Assembly (NCBI GenBank): GCA_964383905.1
Contig: CAYLJO010000009.1
Coordinates: 1-54,194, forward strand
Origin: CAYLJO01 sp964383905
GTDB lineage: Bacteria; Acidobacteriota; Blastocatellia; Pyrinomonadales; Pyrinomonadaceae
Length of the DNA stretch: 54,194 bases
Reading direction: 5' to 3'
Shown: positions 7,919 through 16,659 of the stretch, piece after piece
Layout of the letters: the number at the start of each line of letters is the position of its first letter
Numbering within the stretch: the first letter of the stretch is position 1
Position numbers and translations under genes: made by a program
Notes under the pieces: generated by a model
Database searches by the model: none
What the model saw: the letters and a program-made list of their open reading frames with translations, nothing else
Told to the model about the DNA's origin: nothing

Positions 7919-8925
7919 TGGATTTCACCGAACTGATTGACCTCGCCGCCGAGCGGCTGGGCGGTGTCGTTCTGGCCGCCAACGACGAGTTCTTTGCCCC
8001 GAAGGAGAACCTGCTTAAGAGCAGTCAACCCGTCTTCGTCGAGGGCAAGTACACCGACCGCGGGAAATGGATGGACGGTTGGGAGACCCGTCGGCGGCGC
8101 ACACCAGGGCATGACTGGTGTCTGATCAGGCTCGGTCTGCCCGGGATCATCCGCGGTTTCATCGTCGACACAACCCATTTCAAAGGCAACTACCCGGAGC
8201 ACTGCTCGATCGAGGCGTGTACGGCTACTAATCATCCGAATGTCGAGCAATTGACGAATGAGGCCACGCGATGGATTGAAATTTTGCCAAAGTCCGGGCT
8301 TCAGGGTGATTCCAGGAATCTATTCGCAATCGAAAATTCAGAACGCTTCACGCACCTGCGCTTGAGTATTTTCCCCGACGGCGGCGTGGCCCGGCTCAGG
8401 GTATACGGGGAAGTCGTCCCGGACTGGGAACGGCTCTATCGCCGGGATAGTAAGATAGAATTGGCCGCGGTCGAGAACGGCGGTCTGGTCATCGCCTGTA
8501 GCGACATGTTCTTCGGTCACCGGCACAACCTGATCATGCCCGGACGGGCCCTGAACATGAGTGACGGCTGGGAGACTCGAAGGAGACGCGGGCCGGGGCA
8601 TGATTGGGTCATCATCAAGCTCGGAACATCCGGGACGATCCGGCGCGCCGAGGTGGACACCTCTTATTTCAAAGGTAATTTCCCGGAAAGCTGCTCTGTC
8701 GAGGCGTGTCATGCCGAAGGGATAGCGATGGAAGACCCCGATAGCTTGTCTTTGCCGTGGCAAGAAATCCTGCCCCGCACGAAATTGCAAGCCCACACCC
8801 GCCACATCTTCGAAGAAGAGATTAAAGAGGCGGGAGCGGTGACGCATGTGCGGTTCAACATCTTCCCCGACGGCGGCGTGAGCCGTTTGAGAATCTTCGG
8901 AGTCCCTACCGGGGGACAAAAGTGA
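7918..8925 (+). CDS. alc: Allantoicase
   Basis: This 335-residue enzyme hydrolyses allantoate to ureidoglycolate and urea. The family fold is an internal duplication, visible here as two repeats: DGWETRRRRTPGHDW... with DTTHFKGNYPE in the first half and DGWETRRRRGPGHDW... with DTSYFKGNFPE in the second. Each ends in FPDGGVARLR or FPDGGVSRLR. The ATG overlaps the allantoinase stop (TAATG) behind an AGGAAG ribosome site. Its presence, instead of an allantoate amidohydrolase, means that this organism releases nitrogen as urea and ureidoglycolate at this step. Confidence 0.93.
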   Translation: MDFTELIDLAAERLGGVVLAANDEFFAPKENLLKSSQPVFVEGKYTDRGKWMDGWETRRRRTPGHDWCLIRLGLPGIIRGFIVDTTHFKGNYPEHCSIEACTATNHPNVEQLTNEATRWIEILPKSGLQGDSRNLFAIENSERFTHLRLSIFPDGGVARLRVYGEVVPDWERLYRRDSKIELAAVENGGLVIACSDMFFGHRHNLIMPGRALNMSDGWETRRRRGPGHDWVIIKLGTSGTIRRAEVDTSYFKGNFPESCSVEACHAEGIAMEDPDSLSLPWQEILPRTKLQAHTRHIFEEEIKEAGAVTHVRFNIFPDGGVSRLRIFGVPTGGQK

Positions 8926-9434
8926 GCGGGGGGCTCACCCGTCTGAATAATCTTTCGCCGGAAGAAGCGCAGGCGGAACTACTCAAATGCTGCGGTTCCA
9001 CAAATTGGGCACAACAGGTAGCCGGCCTGCGACCTTTCCGGCAGTCGCACGAGCTGATGGACGCGGCGAGCCGTGTCTGGTGGGCCCTCAGCCCACAAGA
9101 TTGGCTGGAAGCTTTCAGCCATCACCCGAAGATCGGAGAAAAGAGGGCAGCGCGGGCTGAGCCAACCGTGGCTCATCAATGGTCGGAAGAGGAACAGTCC
9201 GGAACTCGCGGCGCTCCACGGGAGACCTTGGCGGCACTCGCCGAGGCCAATCGCGCGTACGAGAGTAAATTCGGCTATATCTTTATCGTCTGTGCCACCG
9301 GAAAAAGCAGCGACCAGATGCTTGCGCTCCTCAAAGAACGCATCCGGAATGACCCCGGCACCGAACTCCGCATCGCTGCCGGAGAACAAGATCTCATTAC
9401 GCAGCTCAGGTTGAAGAAGCTTCTGGGACAATGA
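8922..9434 (+). CDS. uraD: OHCU decarboxylase
   Basis: This 170-residue enzyme converts 2-oxo-4-hydroxy-4-carboxy-5-ureidoimidazoline to S-allantoin, the last step of urate oxidation. Family hallmarks are HHPKIG with the catalytic histidine, EEQSGTR, and LAEANRAYESKFGYIFIVCATGKS. It starts at a GTG in a GTGA overlap with allantoicase, preceded by GGGGGA, and ends in an ATGA overlap with the hydroxyisourate hydrolase gene. Size and motifs are complete. Confidence 0.93.
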   Translation: MSGGLTRLNNLSPEEAQAELLKCCGSTNWAQQVAGLRPFRQSHELMDAASRVWWALSPQDWLEAFSHHPKIGEKRAARAEPTVAHQWSEEEQSGTRGAPRETLAALAEANRAYESKFGYIFIVCATGKSSDQMLALLKERIRNDPGTELRIAAGEQDLITQLRLKKLLGQ

Positions 9435-9775
9435 GCGCAATCACAACACACATCCTTGATACGTCACGGGGGAGGCCGGCGGGCGGAGTGGTGGTCGTCC
9501 TGGAAGCCCATTCCGCCGAGCATAACTGGAAGACACTGGGGAGAGGAGTCACAGACCAGGATGGTCGCCTCACAGACCTTCTACCGCGTGATTTCGGGCT
9601 GGTGGAGGGAACTTACCGGCTCACCTTTGAGACCGGGGCCTACTTCTCTGCGCAGAACGTCGAAGGCTTCTACCCACGGGTGACGGTAATCTTCACCGTG
9701 CGGGACGCCGCCCAGCATTACCACGTGCCCCTCTTGCTCAGCCCATACGGGTACTCGACCTATCGCGGAAGCTAA
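9431..9775 (+). CDS. uraH: 5-Hydroxyisourate hydrolase
   Basis: This 114-residue transthyretin-related protein hydrolyses 5-hydroxyisourate to OHCU. It begins with the family pattern ITTHILDTSRGRPAGG (catalytic histidine) and ends with YHVPLLLSPYGYSTYRGS, including the diagnostic C-terminal YRGS tetrapeptide. It normally works as a tetramer in the cytoplasm; no signal peptide is visible. It is translationally coupled to uraD by an ATGA overlap and lies 3 bases before the PuuD-like gene, so the enzyme acts directly on that oxidase's product. Confidence 0.95.
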   Translation: MSAITTHILDTSRGRPAGGVVVVLEAHSAEHNWKTLGRGVTDQDGRLTDLLPRDFGLVEGTYRLTFETGAYFSAQNVEGFYPRVTVIFTVRDAAQHYHVPLLLSPYGYSTYRGS

Positions 9776-9778
9776 CCG

Positions 9779-10588
9779 ATGAGAATGAACCCACTGGTCA
9801 GTGAATGGCTGAATCTGATCGTGCGCTGGATACACGTCTTCGTCGCGATCCTGTGGATCGGCCAGACCTACCTCTTCACCTGGCTCGACGGTCGTTTCAC
9901 CGCCGAAGAGGCTGAGGGGAGCGGACGAGGACAGGTGTGGATGGTTCACAGCGGAGGCTTTTATGTCGTTGAAAAGCAGAAAGTCCCAGGGACGCAGAAA
10001 TTGCACTGGTTCCGTTGGGAAGCCGCACTGACCTGGCTGAGCGGCATGACGTTGCTCACCCTCGTCTACTACATTCCAAGCGGACTCGTAGACCCGGACG
10101 TACTCGATATCAGCCAGGGCACGGCGATTGCCCTCGGACTTGCCTTGCTCGTCGTCGCCTGGTTCATCTACGACTTCATCGTGCAATCGCCGCTCGGCAG
10201 GTCCGAAATGTGGTTCGCGGCCGTCTCATATCTCCTTGTGGTCGGCGTTACCTTTGGCCTCACCCACACGTTGAGCGGTCGCGCGGCCTACATTCACGTC
10301 GGCGCAATGTTCGGCACATTGATGGCGGCCAACGTCTGGATACGAATCTTACCGGCGCAACGCCGGATGATCGCCGCCACCAGGGAAGGAAGAAAGCCCG
10401 ATGCCGCCCTGGCGGCCCTGGCCAAGCTCCGCTCCAAGCATAACACCTACATGGTGGTGCCGACGGTCTTCATTATGATCAGCAACCATTTTGCCGCGGC
10501 CACCTACGGCAACAGGGACAACTGGGCCCGGCTGGCGGTCTTGATCCTCGTGGGTTGGGGAGCCGCGAAGCTCATCAGGAGGGCGTGA
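9779..10588 (+). CDS. puuD: PuuD-type membrane urate oxidase (cytochrome-c domain absent)
   Basis: The 269-residue integral membrane protein matches the N-terminal domain of PuuD (DUF989/urate oxidase N-terminal family), which oxidises urate to 5-hydroxyisourate. Several hydrophobic helices are seen, e.g. WIHVFVAILWIGQTYLF, ALTWLSGMTLLTLVYYI, TAIALGLALLVVAWFIYDF, plus conserved segments FRWEAALTWLSG and MISNHF. Described PuuD proteins carry a C-terminal cytochrome c; here the frame stops after AAKLIRRA with no CxxCH. It is the last gene of the operon and the only urate-oxidising enzyme in the window. A separate cytochrome elsewhere would be needed for the same electron route. Confidence 0.8.
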   Translation: MRMNPLVSEWLNLIVRWIHVFVAILWIGQTYLFTWLDGRFTAEEAEGSGRGQVWMVHSGGFYVVEKQKVPGTQKLHWFRWEAALTWLSGMTLLTLVYYIPSGLVDPDVLDISQGTAIALGLALLVVAWFIYDFIVQSPLGRSEMWFAAVSYLLVVGVTFGLTHTLSGRAAYIHVGAMFGTLMAANVWIRILPAQRRMIAATREGRKPDAALAALAKLRSKHNTYMVVPTVFIMISNHFAAATYGNRDNWARLAVLILVGWGAAKLIRRA

Positions 10589-10640
10589 GTTTAGCAACGC
10601 GTTAGAATTCGCCATTCAATATTCTGCGTGTTGCAATTTA

Positions 10641-12086
10641 TTAGTTCTGCCGGTTCTTGAGAATCTTAACGAACGATCCCGACCGAAGCTCGGGCAGGGT
10701 CAGGCCGGTTAATTGCAACGCTTCTTGTTCGGTGATGGCCCCGCAGTTGATGGCGCGGAGAAAGTAGTTGAGCAAGCCCTGCCCCGTGGCGGCATCGTCG
10801 AAAACGTCGCCGACCAGTGTCGCTTTGGCCGCCTTTTCGACGAAGTTCCGCAGGCGCCCTGAGGCCGCCTCAAGGCTGTCAAGGAAGAATGCGTAGACGG
10901 CCGCGTAGCGCGTGGGGAGTTGCGCGGGGTGAAGGTCCCAGCCCTGGTAGTAGGCGTTCGTTACCGAATGCTGGATGTGGTCGTAATGCAGCTTCCAGGC
11001 GCGGTGGACCACTGTGCGGTTCTCTTCCGCTTCCCGCGGCGTCAGCGCAGGCCCGCCCTCAACGGCGCGGTGGGGCGCGATCGGCATGATGTTCGTCGCG
11101 CCGTCGGAGAGCCAGACCCCGGTCCCGCTAAAGGCGACCTGCATCATATGACGGGCGAAGCCGCAGGCCGGATGAGTCATATGCTGGTGGGCCGCCGTGA
11201 TGTTGCAACTGGCTGTGTAATCGTATGTCCCGAAGTGCGCGGCGGTGCAGCGACCCCGCGCCGCGTCGAGCAGAAGCGGGGGACTGATCTCGCCACGCCC
11301 GTTGATAATTGATTGCGTCGTTTCGATCATCATCTCTAACTTGAGTGACCCGGGGGCAAAGCCGATCTCCCGCTCAAGCATGTCGAACAGGTCGGCCAGA
11401 GCGGCGACCTGTTCCGGCTGTGTAACCTTCGGGAGGGTGACGACGAAGTTGTCGGGCAGCTTCCCACCGGTTTCACCGGCCAGTGTGGAGAGAAAGATGT
11501 CAAGCGTCCGGATGCTGCGCTCAGAGAGTTCTTCGGAGAGAGGCTTGATGCGTATCCCGATGAATGGCGAGAGAATACCGGAGGCCATCCCGCCGGCGAC
11601 TTCCCTGGCGGCGGACGCGGCGTGTCCATCCTCTTCCGCTTCGGGGCGGTTCCCGTAGCCGTCCTCAAAATCGATGCGAAAATCTTCGACCGGTTCACGA
11701 CGCAGCTTGTCGGCTACGCGAGTGTAGATGGTGTGGGCCAGCCACGCCGCCTTATTCTCATGCCGAACCGCATCGGGCTCCGCCTCCAGGCGCGTTCTCA
11801 GCTCAGATACCTGGCGCGGAGAATCCGGCAACCGCTCTGCCCCAGGCAACCCGATGGCCCTGGCGAAGACCACGAAATCCGGCGCGGATTCTTCAAGCGC
11901 ACGGCGAGCCAAAGCCCCGAGCTTCTGGGCGAAATCTGATTTAAAAAGATGTGCGCCGCCATAAACAGTATGTACCGGCTGGCGACGGCCTGATTCTCCT
12001 GGATAACGCCTGGCGAAGGCGGCATTGGCATTCCGGAGACGAGTAGTTAACTCTCGTGTTGACTCATAAGATAAAGACGTCTTCAT
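10641..12086 (-). CDS. Malate-synthase/CitE-like aldolase family protein (DUF6986-like)
   Basis: The 481-residue protein has a HpcH/HpaI-CitE-like TIM-barrel character. Segments VEDFRIDFEDGYGNR, GIRIKPLSEE, FVVTLPKVTQ, LKLEMMIETTQ and AHFGTYDYTAS supply the Arg/Glu/Asp set expected for Mg-enolate chemistry. The family is sometimes labelled DUF6986 or phosphoenolpyruvate kinase; no experimental function is known to me. The start is ATG 12086 behind AGGAAGGA, preferred over GTG 12116. It converges on the urate operon with a 52-base gap. Since allantoin breakdown ends in glyoxylate, a glyoxylate-condensing (malate-synthase-like) role is an attractive inference, not shown. Confidence 0.6.
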   Translation of the reverse strand: MKTSLSYESTRELTTRLRNANAAFARRYPGESGRRQPVHTVYGGAHLFKSDFAQKLGALARRALEESAPDFVVFARAIGLPGAERLPDSPRQVSELRTRLEAEPDAVRHENKAAWLAHTIYTRVADKLRREPVEDFRIDFEDGYGNRPEAEEDGHAASAAREVAGGMASGILSPFIGIRIKPLSEELSERSIRTLDIFLSTLAGETGGKLPDNFVVTLPKVTQPEQVAALADLFDMLEREIGFAPGSLKLEMMIETTQSIINGRGEISPPLLLDAARGRCTAAHFGTYDYTASCNITAAHQHMTHPACGFARHMMQVAFSGTGVWLSDGATNIMPIAPHRAVEGGPALTPREAEENRTVVHRAWKLHYDHIQHSVTNAYYQGWDLHPAQLPTRYAAVYAFFLDSLEAASGRLRNFVEKAAKATLVGDVFDDAATGQGLLNYFLRAINCGAITEQEALQLTGLTLPELRSGSFVKILKNRQN

Positions 12087-12197
12087 ATCCTTCCTCACAT
12101 ATTTCGCTTCGCTCACTAGAGTTAAGCGGCTCTCTCTGACGATTCTGGCGGCAGGCGGTCTCTTCTCAGAGGATCGATTGAAGTCGGCGCCTATAAT

Positions 12198-13127
12198 TTA
12201 GCTTAGAATACTATAGGAAACTTGCGGCCGTAACCTGTCAATCTCTTCAGCCGTGCAGTGCCCACCGCCGTGCAGCGCGTTAGCCGCTCCTGCCGCTACC
12301 GCGAGTGTGCCCAGTTGCACGGTCGAGTAGCCCCGCCCGATCCCTGTCGCGATCCCGGCCATGACCGCATCTCCGCTGCCAACACTGTTCCTCGCTTTCA
12401 CAACGGGCGGGACCAGTCTGCATCTTTCACCACCAAAGGCGAGCTGTGCTCCTTCCGCGCCCAGTGTGATCATCGCATTGCCCGCGCCCATCTCTATCAT
12501 CATGCTGACAGCTTCAGCCGCACTCTCAAAATCAGTAACGGCACGCTCTAACAGCTCTCCTGCTTCGACCTGATTAACCTTGACCATGAATGGCTCAGCA
12601 CGAATGGCATGGCGTAATGCTGTGGATGAGGCATCAAGCAGGACGCGCTTGCCGGACCTGTTCGCGATGGAGATAAGCTTGGCATACGTATCATCAGGCA
12701 GACCTGGAGGAAGGCTGCCGGTGAGGATAATTAGCTCCGAAGTCTCTAAAAGACGAACATAAGCGTCCGTGAAGCGCATCAGCTCATCTTTGCCGATCTG
12801 CGGCCCCGGCTCATTAATAACCGTCTGTTGTTTGTTGCTACGATCATTCAGGATCAAGCAGGTACGGCTCTCGACCTTAATCGCCGTACATGAGAAGGGT
12901 ATTCCTTCCGCACGGAGCCCCGCAGCGATCGCCTCTCCGGCCTCTCCTCCGAGGAATCCACTAAGGACGCAAGGATCGCCTAAAGCTCTCAGCACCCTGG
13001 CGACATTGACGCCCTTGCCGCCAGCCTGGCGCAGCGTGGAGTGCGAGCGATGAACATGGCCCAACCGCAAATCATTGACTTCAACGATCAGATCGACGGC
13101 GAGATTAAGATTAACGATCAGAATCAT
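12198..13127 (-). CDS. PfkB-family sugar kinase (1-phosphofructokinase/tagatose-6-phosphate kinase type)
   Basis: The 309-residue ribokinase-fold kinase would phosphorylate a sugar phosphate with ATP. It shows the first PfkB signature around AGGKGVNVARVLRALG (residues 35-50) and the second, NSVGSGD, with the catalytic base D253. N-terminal LNLAVDLIVEV and LILNDRSNKQQTVINEPGP are in the places typical of FruK/LacC-like enzymes, which separates it from ribokinase and adenosine kinase. It follows the phytanoyl-CoA-dioxygenase-like gene by 53 bases and precedes the malate-synthase-like gene by 111, possibly one transcript. No strong ribosome site is visible. Exact substrate cannot be read from sequence. 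Confidence 0.8.
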   Translation of the reverse strand: MILIVNLNLAVDLIVEVNDLRLGHVHRSHSTLRQAGGKGVNVARVLRALGDPCVLSGFLGGEAGEAIAAGLRAEGIPFSCTAIKVESRTCLILNDRSNKQQTVINEPGPQIGKDELMRFTDAYVRLLETSELIILTGSLPPGLPDDTYAKLISIANRSGKRVLLDASSTALRHAIRAEPFMVKVNQVEAGELLERAVTDFESAAEAVSMMIEMGAGNAMITLGAEGAQLAFGGERCRLVPPVVKARNSVGSGDAVMAGIATGIGRGYSTVQLGTLAVAAGAANALHGGGHCTAEEIDRLRPQVSYSILS

Positions 13128-13180
13128 GCTTGCTGAAAGGAGCGCATCAAAAACGGGCCGACCGGCGAGCTATCCAGGAT

Positions 13181-14074
13181 TCAGGCGCGCCTTGAGAATG
13201 CCGTAGCGGGGTCGAAAAGCAGAGGGAAGAATCGACCGCCCATCTTCCCCCCGCTCGGAATCACCGGCACACCTTCCAGCAACGGCTTGTTTGAGGCCGA
13301 CCTAACCCCGTCGCGAAAAACGTTGATCACCGTCGCCCGCCGGCTTCTCTCCGAGCTGTTGGCATGAGAGCCGTGAATCATGCGCGGGTGATGAAACGAG
13401 CTTTCACCCTTCTTTAATTCGATGGCGACCGGCTTAAACTGCTGCTTCTGCTCCTCCGTCAAAACCCTCTGAATAGCATCCATATCCCCGGCGAGGCCGG
13501 TAATCGGTAGATCCGCCCAGCGGTGGCTGCCCGGGACGTAGTGGAGACAGCCGTTCTCGCGCGTCGAATCATCCAGCCCGATCCAGCACGTCAGGTGCGC
13601 CAGCGGCTGCGTTCTGGTCCAGTATGAGTAGTCCTGATGCCACGCCACGACTCCTCCGTGATGCGCCGGTTTGCAGAAAAGCTGGTCATGCCAGAAGCGC
13701 ACGGGCCCGCCGAGCAGTTGTGATGCCGCCACCACGAATGCCGGATTCCACAGCAGGTCGTGGAAACCAGGCGCGATACGCCACGCGCCAAGCGCGTGAA
13801 AGAGCGTGCGCTCAGGGTCGGTTGATTCATTCGAATGGTACTCATAAAACAGGTGGTGTCCCGGATGCTTTGGGCCCATCAGCCCGCGTAATTCCTCACG
13901 AAGCGCGTCCACTTGCGCATCGGTCAATACCCTGATTCCCTTCACATATCCATACTCGCGAAAGAACCCAACCTGCTCATCGCTTAAGCGATAACGATCC
14001 CACTCCCCGGCGGTTGAAGGCATTTTGAAGAGATCTGTGAGCAATTCGTGGTGAAGCGACAGATCAGCCGTCAT
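13181..14074 (-). CDS. Phytanoyl-CoA dioxygenase (PhyH) family protein
   Basis: The 297-residue protein is a predicted Fe(II)/2-oxoglutarate-dependent dioxygenase. The iron ligands are visible as H146-x-D148 (AWHQDYSYW) and H234 (RMIHGSHANSS), followed by SRRATVINVF with an arginine suited to bind 2-oxoglutarate. NGCLHYVPGSHRW between them is typical of PhyH-family hydroxylases. An AGGAG site 9 bases before ATG 14074 supports the start. It lies 47 bases after the GH31 gene on the same strand. Substrates in this family are very diverse (lipids, natural products, sugar-like molecules), so no substrate is proposed. Confidence 0.8.
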   Translation of the reverse strand: MTADLSLHHELLTDLFKMPSTAGEWDRYRLSDEQVGFFREYGYVKGIRVLTDAQVDALREELRGLMGPKHPGHHLFYEYHSNESTDPERTLFHALGAWRIAPGFHDLLWNPAFVVAASQLLGGPVRFWHDQLFCKPAHHGGVVAWHQDYSYWTRTQPLAHLTCWIGLDDSTRENGCLHYVPGSHRWADLPITGLAGDMDAIQRVLTEEQKQQFKPVAIELKKGESSFHHPRMIHGSHANSSERSRRATVINVFRDGVRSASNKPLLEGVPVIPSGGKMGGRFFPLLFDPATAFSRRA

Positions 14075-14121
14075 TTGTTATTGCTCCTGTTGAAAAAAAT
14101 CGCCTTGACCGCTGTCACGCA

Positions 14122-16659
14122 TCATCTGATCTGAATCTGGCGCGCCCTGCCATCATCCGCGATTCGCACCGCGATGCCCCCAGGTACTTTGTACCATCCG
14201 CTCCGGGACTGGTCCATCTCGACCAGTCCTAAGCCTGTGCCGTCAACGGATACCTGGCGCGCGTCGGACATGGATTTGATAACGAACACCATCTGCCGCG
14301 CCCCCGGATTAAAGCTTCCGACAGGCGCGCCGACATTGATCATGAAGCCTTTGCCCGATGACGACACGTCGACCGGAGTCCGGCGAAAGACACCCTGCTT
14401 GTACGCCGGACTCGTGCCATCATCTTCGTAAAGGGTCGTCGTTGCCTGGCCGTTGCCGTTCGGGTAGATCTCAAAAGTCACCGGGTCAACCGGCTTCTCG
14501 CCGATATAATTCATCTCCGGCCCCATCGGAATGATGCTCCCGGCGCGCACGAACATCGGCACCGTTTCCAGCGGCGCGTCGGCGCGAATCATTGTGCCGC
14601 CCGCGTACTTCGTGCCGGTCCAGTAATCGTACCAGGAGCCTTCCGGCAGGTAGACCATCCGGCTGGTGGTGTCCGGCTTGACCACGGGTGCGACCAGTAA
14701 GTCACCGCCGATCATGAATTCGTCATCCAGGTTGAGGGTGTTGGTATCCGTCTGGTAATTGAGCAGGAGCGGGCGGAACAAGGGCACACCCGTGCGATGC
14801 GCCTCCTCCAGCGTCGTGTAGAGAAACGGGATCATGCGATAGCGCAGCTTCAGGTATTTGCGAATAATATCTTCGTAGTATTTGCCGAAGCGCCACGGCT
14901 CCTGATCGTAGCCGTTCAGTTCCTTGTGGTTGCGACAGAAGGGGGCTAGAAAAGCCATCTCATACCAGCGTGTCAGCAACTCTCCGTTGCCCCGCCCGAT
15001 GAAGCCGCCGATGTCACCGCCCACAAACGGCTCGCCAGAGAGCCCGAGCGTTTGAAACATCGGAATGCTCAAGGCCACCGTCTCCCACGTGCTGGTCGTG
15101 TCGCCGGTCCACATGGTCGAGTAGCGTTGAATTCCCGCGTAAGCGGCGCGCGTGATCACGTATGGACGCTTGTCCGGTTGAAGCCGCTCAAGCCCTTCGT
15201 AGGTGGCGCGGGCCTCCAGCAGCGCGAATGTATTGCGGTTCTTCGCGTAGGGTGAATGCTCCCCCTTGTCATTAAAGACCACGTCCATCTGCGTCTTTCC
15301 CGTCTGATCCACAAAATCAGACGGCTCGTTCATGTCATTCCAGATACCCGCGACCCCATGGTCCGTGTACGCGCGGTGCAGGTCGCCCCACCACTGGCGC
15401 GCTTCCGGCAGAGTGTAGTCAGTGTAGACACTGTCGCCCGGCCACACTTTGCCGACCCAGAAGTTCCCGTTTTGCCTCTTCAACAGATAGTTTTTCTCCA
15501 GCCCCTGGTTGTAGACGTAGTAGCTTTGGTCTTGTGGCGCAAGTTCGGGGTGGTCAGCCGGGTCGCTGACGGTCGAAGCGGGCTGTTGATACTTGATGCC
15601 TGGATCGACAATGGTAACAACTTTAACGCCCTGCTGCTTCAGCCTGTTGACGAACCCCGTCGGATCGGGAAAGCGCGTCGTGTCCCAGGTGAAGACGCGA
15701 TAGCCGTTCATAAAATGAATGTCCAGGTGCAATACGTCGAGCGGCAAATCTTCCTCGCGGTAACGGCGTACAACCTCTTCGGCGACCGCTTCAGGATAGT
15801 AGCTCCAACGGCTCTGCTGGTGTCCGAGCGCCCACTTCGGCGGCAACGGCATGCGACCCGTCAGCTCGGTGTAGCGACCGAGGATCTTCTTGATCGACGG
15901 CCCGTTGAAGAAGTAGTAATTCATCTCGCCGCCTTCGGCGGTGAACGCGGCATACTCTTGCGTCGTGTTGCCAAAATCGAAGGTGGTGCGGTAACTGTTG
16001 TCGAAAAATATGGCGTAGGCGGCGCCCCCCTGCCAGCCGATATAGAAGGGCACGCTCTGGTAGATCGGGTCTTTGCCTTCCGTGTAACCGGGCGTATCGG
16101 AATTCCACATCTCAAAGCGCCCGCGGCGCTTGTCGAGGCGCGCGGCCTTTTCACCGAGACCGTAAAAATGTTCGTCGAAACCGAACCGCTTCGCCGCCGC
16201 GACGGCGCCCCCCTTCGCATCAAACATCATCGGACGGGCGTCTGCGCTGACGACCTCATGCGTTTTGGCATCACGAAACTCAATGAGTAGCGGCGCGCGG
16301 CGTACCACTACTTCAATCTCGTCGGTGGAGATCGTAACGGCATCGGCCGCCTCTTTGAGACTCCAGCGCGGCGTGTCCCACGACGCTTTAGCAATTGCCC
16401 ACGAATGGTCGTTCCCCGGGAGCGGCTTGCGAAACGAAGCCCTCACGCGCACCAGGTCGGGCGCGAGCACGGACACGCGCACCTGCGAGCCGTCCTGGCA
16501 GTTAAAGGTGACGGCATCGGCCGTCCGCGTGAGACCCGCCACGGCGCCGATGCCGGTCAGGTTGCTGAAGTCAATCGCGGGCGCTTGCGCTATGGCGTGA
16601 GCGCAAACGAAGAGCAGGCAACACAGCGATGCAACCATTTTTTTCATGGAAGTCTTCAT
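14122..16659 (-). CDS. Secreted glycoside hydrolase family 31 (alpha-glucosidase type)
   Basis: The 845-residue protein has an N-terminal signal peptide (CCLLFVCAHAIAQA). The GH31 catalytic barrel carries the nucleophile aspartate in GIWNDMNEPSDF (around residue 440) and the acid/base aspartate in MWTGDTTSTWE (around residue 518). N-terminal galactose-mutarotase-like and C-terminal beta domains (VPMFVRAGSIIPMG; TTTLYEDDGTS) are also recognisable. It should release alpha-linked glucose or xylose outside the cytoplasm. The start could be ATG 16659, with GAGGA almost touching it, or ATG 16647; both keep the signal peptide. It is the first gene of a minus-strand run that continues with PhyH, PfkB and the malate-synthase-like gene. 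Confidence 0.9.
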   Translation of the reverse strand: MKTSMKKMVASLCCLLFVCAHAIAQAPAIDFSNLTGIGAVAGLTRTADAVTFNCQDGSQVRVSVLAPDLVRVRASFRKPLPGNDHSWAIAKASWDTPRWSLKEAADAVTISTDEIEVVVRRAPLLIEFRDAKTHEVVSADARPMMFDAKGGAVAAAKRFGFDEHFYGLGEKAARLDKRRGRFEMWNSDTPGYTEGKDPIYQSVPFYIGWQGGAAYAIFFDNSYRTTFDFGNTTQEYAAFTAEGGEMNYYFFNGPSIKKILGRYTELTGRMPLPPKWALGHQQSRWSYYPEAVAEEVVRRYREEDLPLDVLHLDIHFMNGYRVFTWDTTRFPDPTGFVNRLKQQGVKVVTIVDPGIKYQQPASTVSDPADHPELAPQDQSYYVYNQGLEKNYLLKRQNGNFWVGKVWPGDSVYTDYTLPEARQWWGDLHRAYTDHGVAGIWNDMNEPSDFVDQTGKTQMDVVFNDKGEHSPYAKNRNTFALLEARATYEGLERLQPDKRPYVITRAAYAGIQRYSTMWTGDTTSTWETVALSIPMFQTLGLSGEPFVGGDIGGFIGRGNGELLTRWYEMAFLAPFCRNHKELNGYDQEPWRFGKYYEDIIRKYLKLRYRMIPFLYTTLEEAHRTGVPLFRPLLLNYQTDTNTLNLDDEFMIGGDLLVAPVVKPDTTSRMVYLPEGSWYDYWTGTKYAGGTMIRADAPLETVPMFVRAGSIIPMGPEMNYIGEKPVDPVTFEIYPNGNGQATTTLYEDDGTSPAYKQGVFRRTPVDVSSSGKGFMINVGAPVGSFNPGARQMVFVIKSMSDARQVSVDGTGLGLVEMDQSRSGWYKVPGGIAVRIADDGRARQIQIR

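Noticed and set aside
12198..13127. NSVGSGD taken as a damaged PfkB active site
   Set aside because: This form is normal for the FruK/LacC branch; the catalytic aspartate is present.
15256..16290. 344-codon plus-strand frame opposite the GH31 gene
   Set aside because: A long antisense shadow of a GC-rich gene; the minus-strand GH31 protein has clear catalytic motifs.
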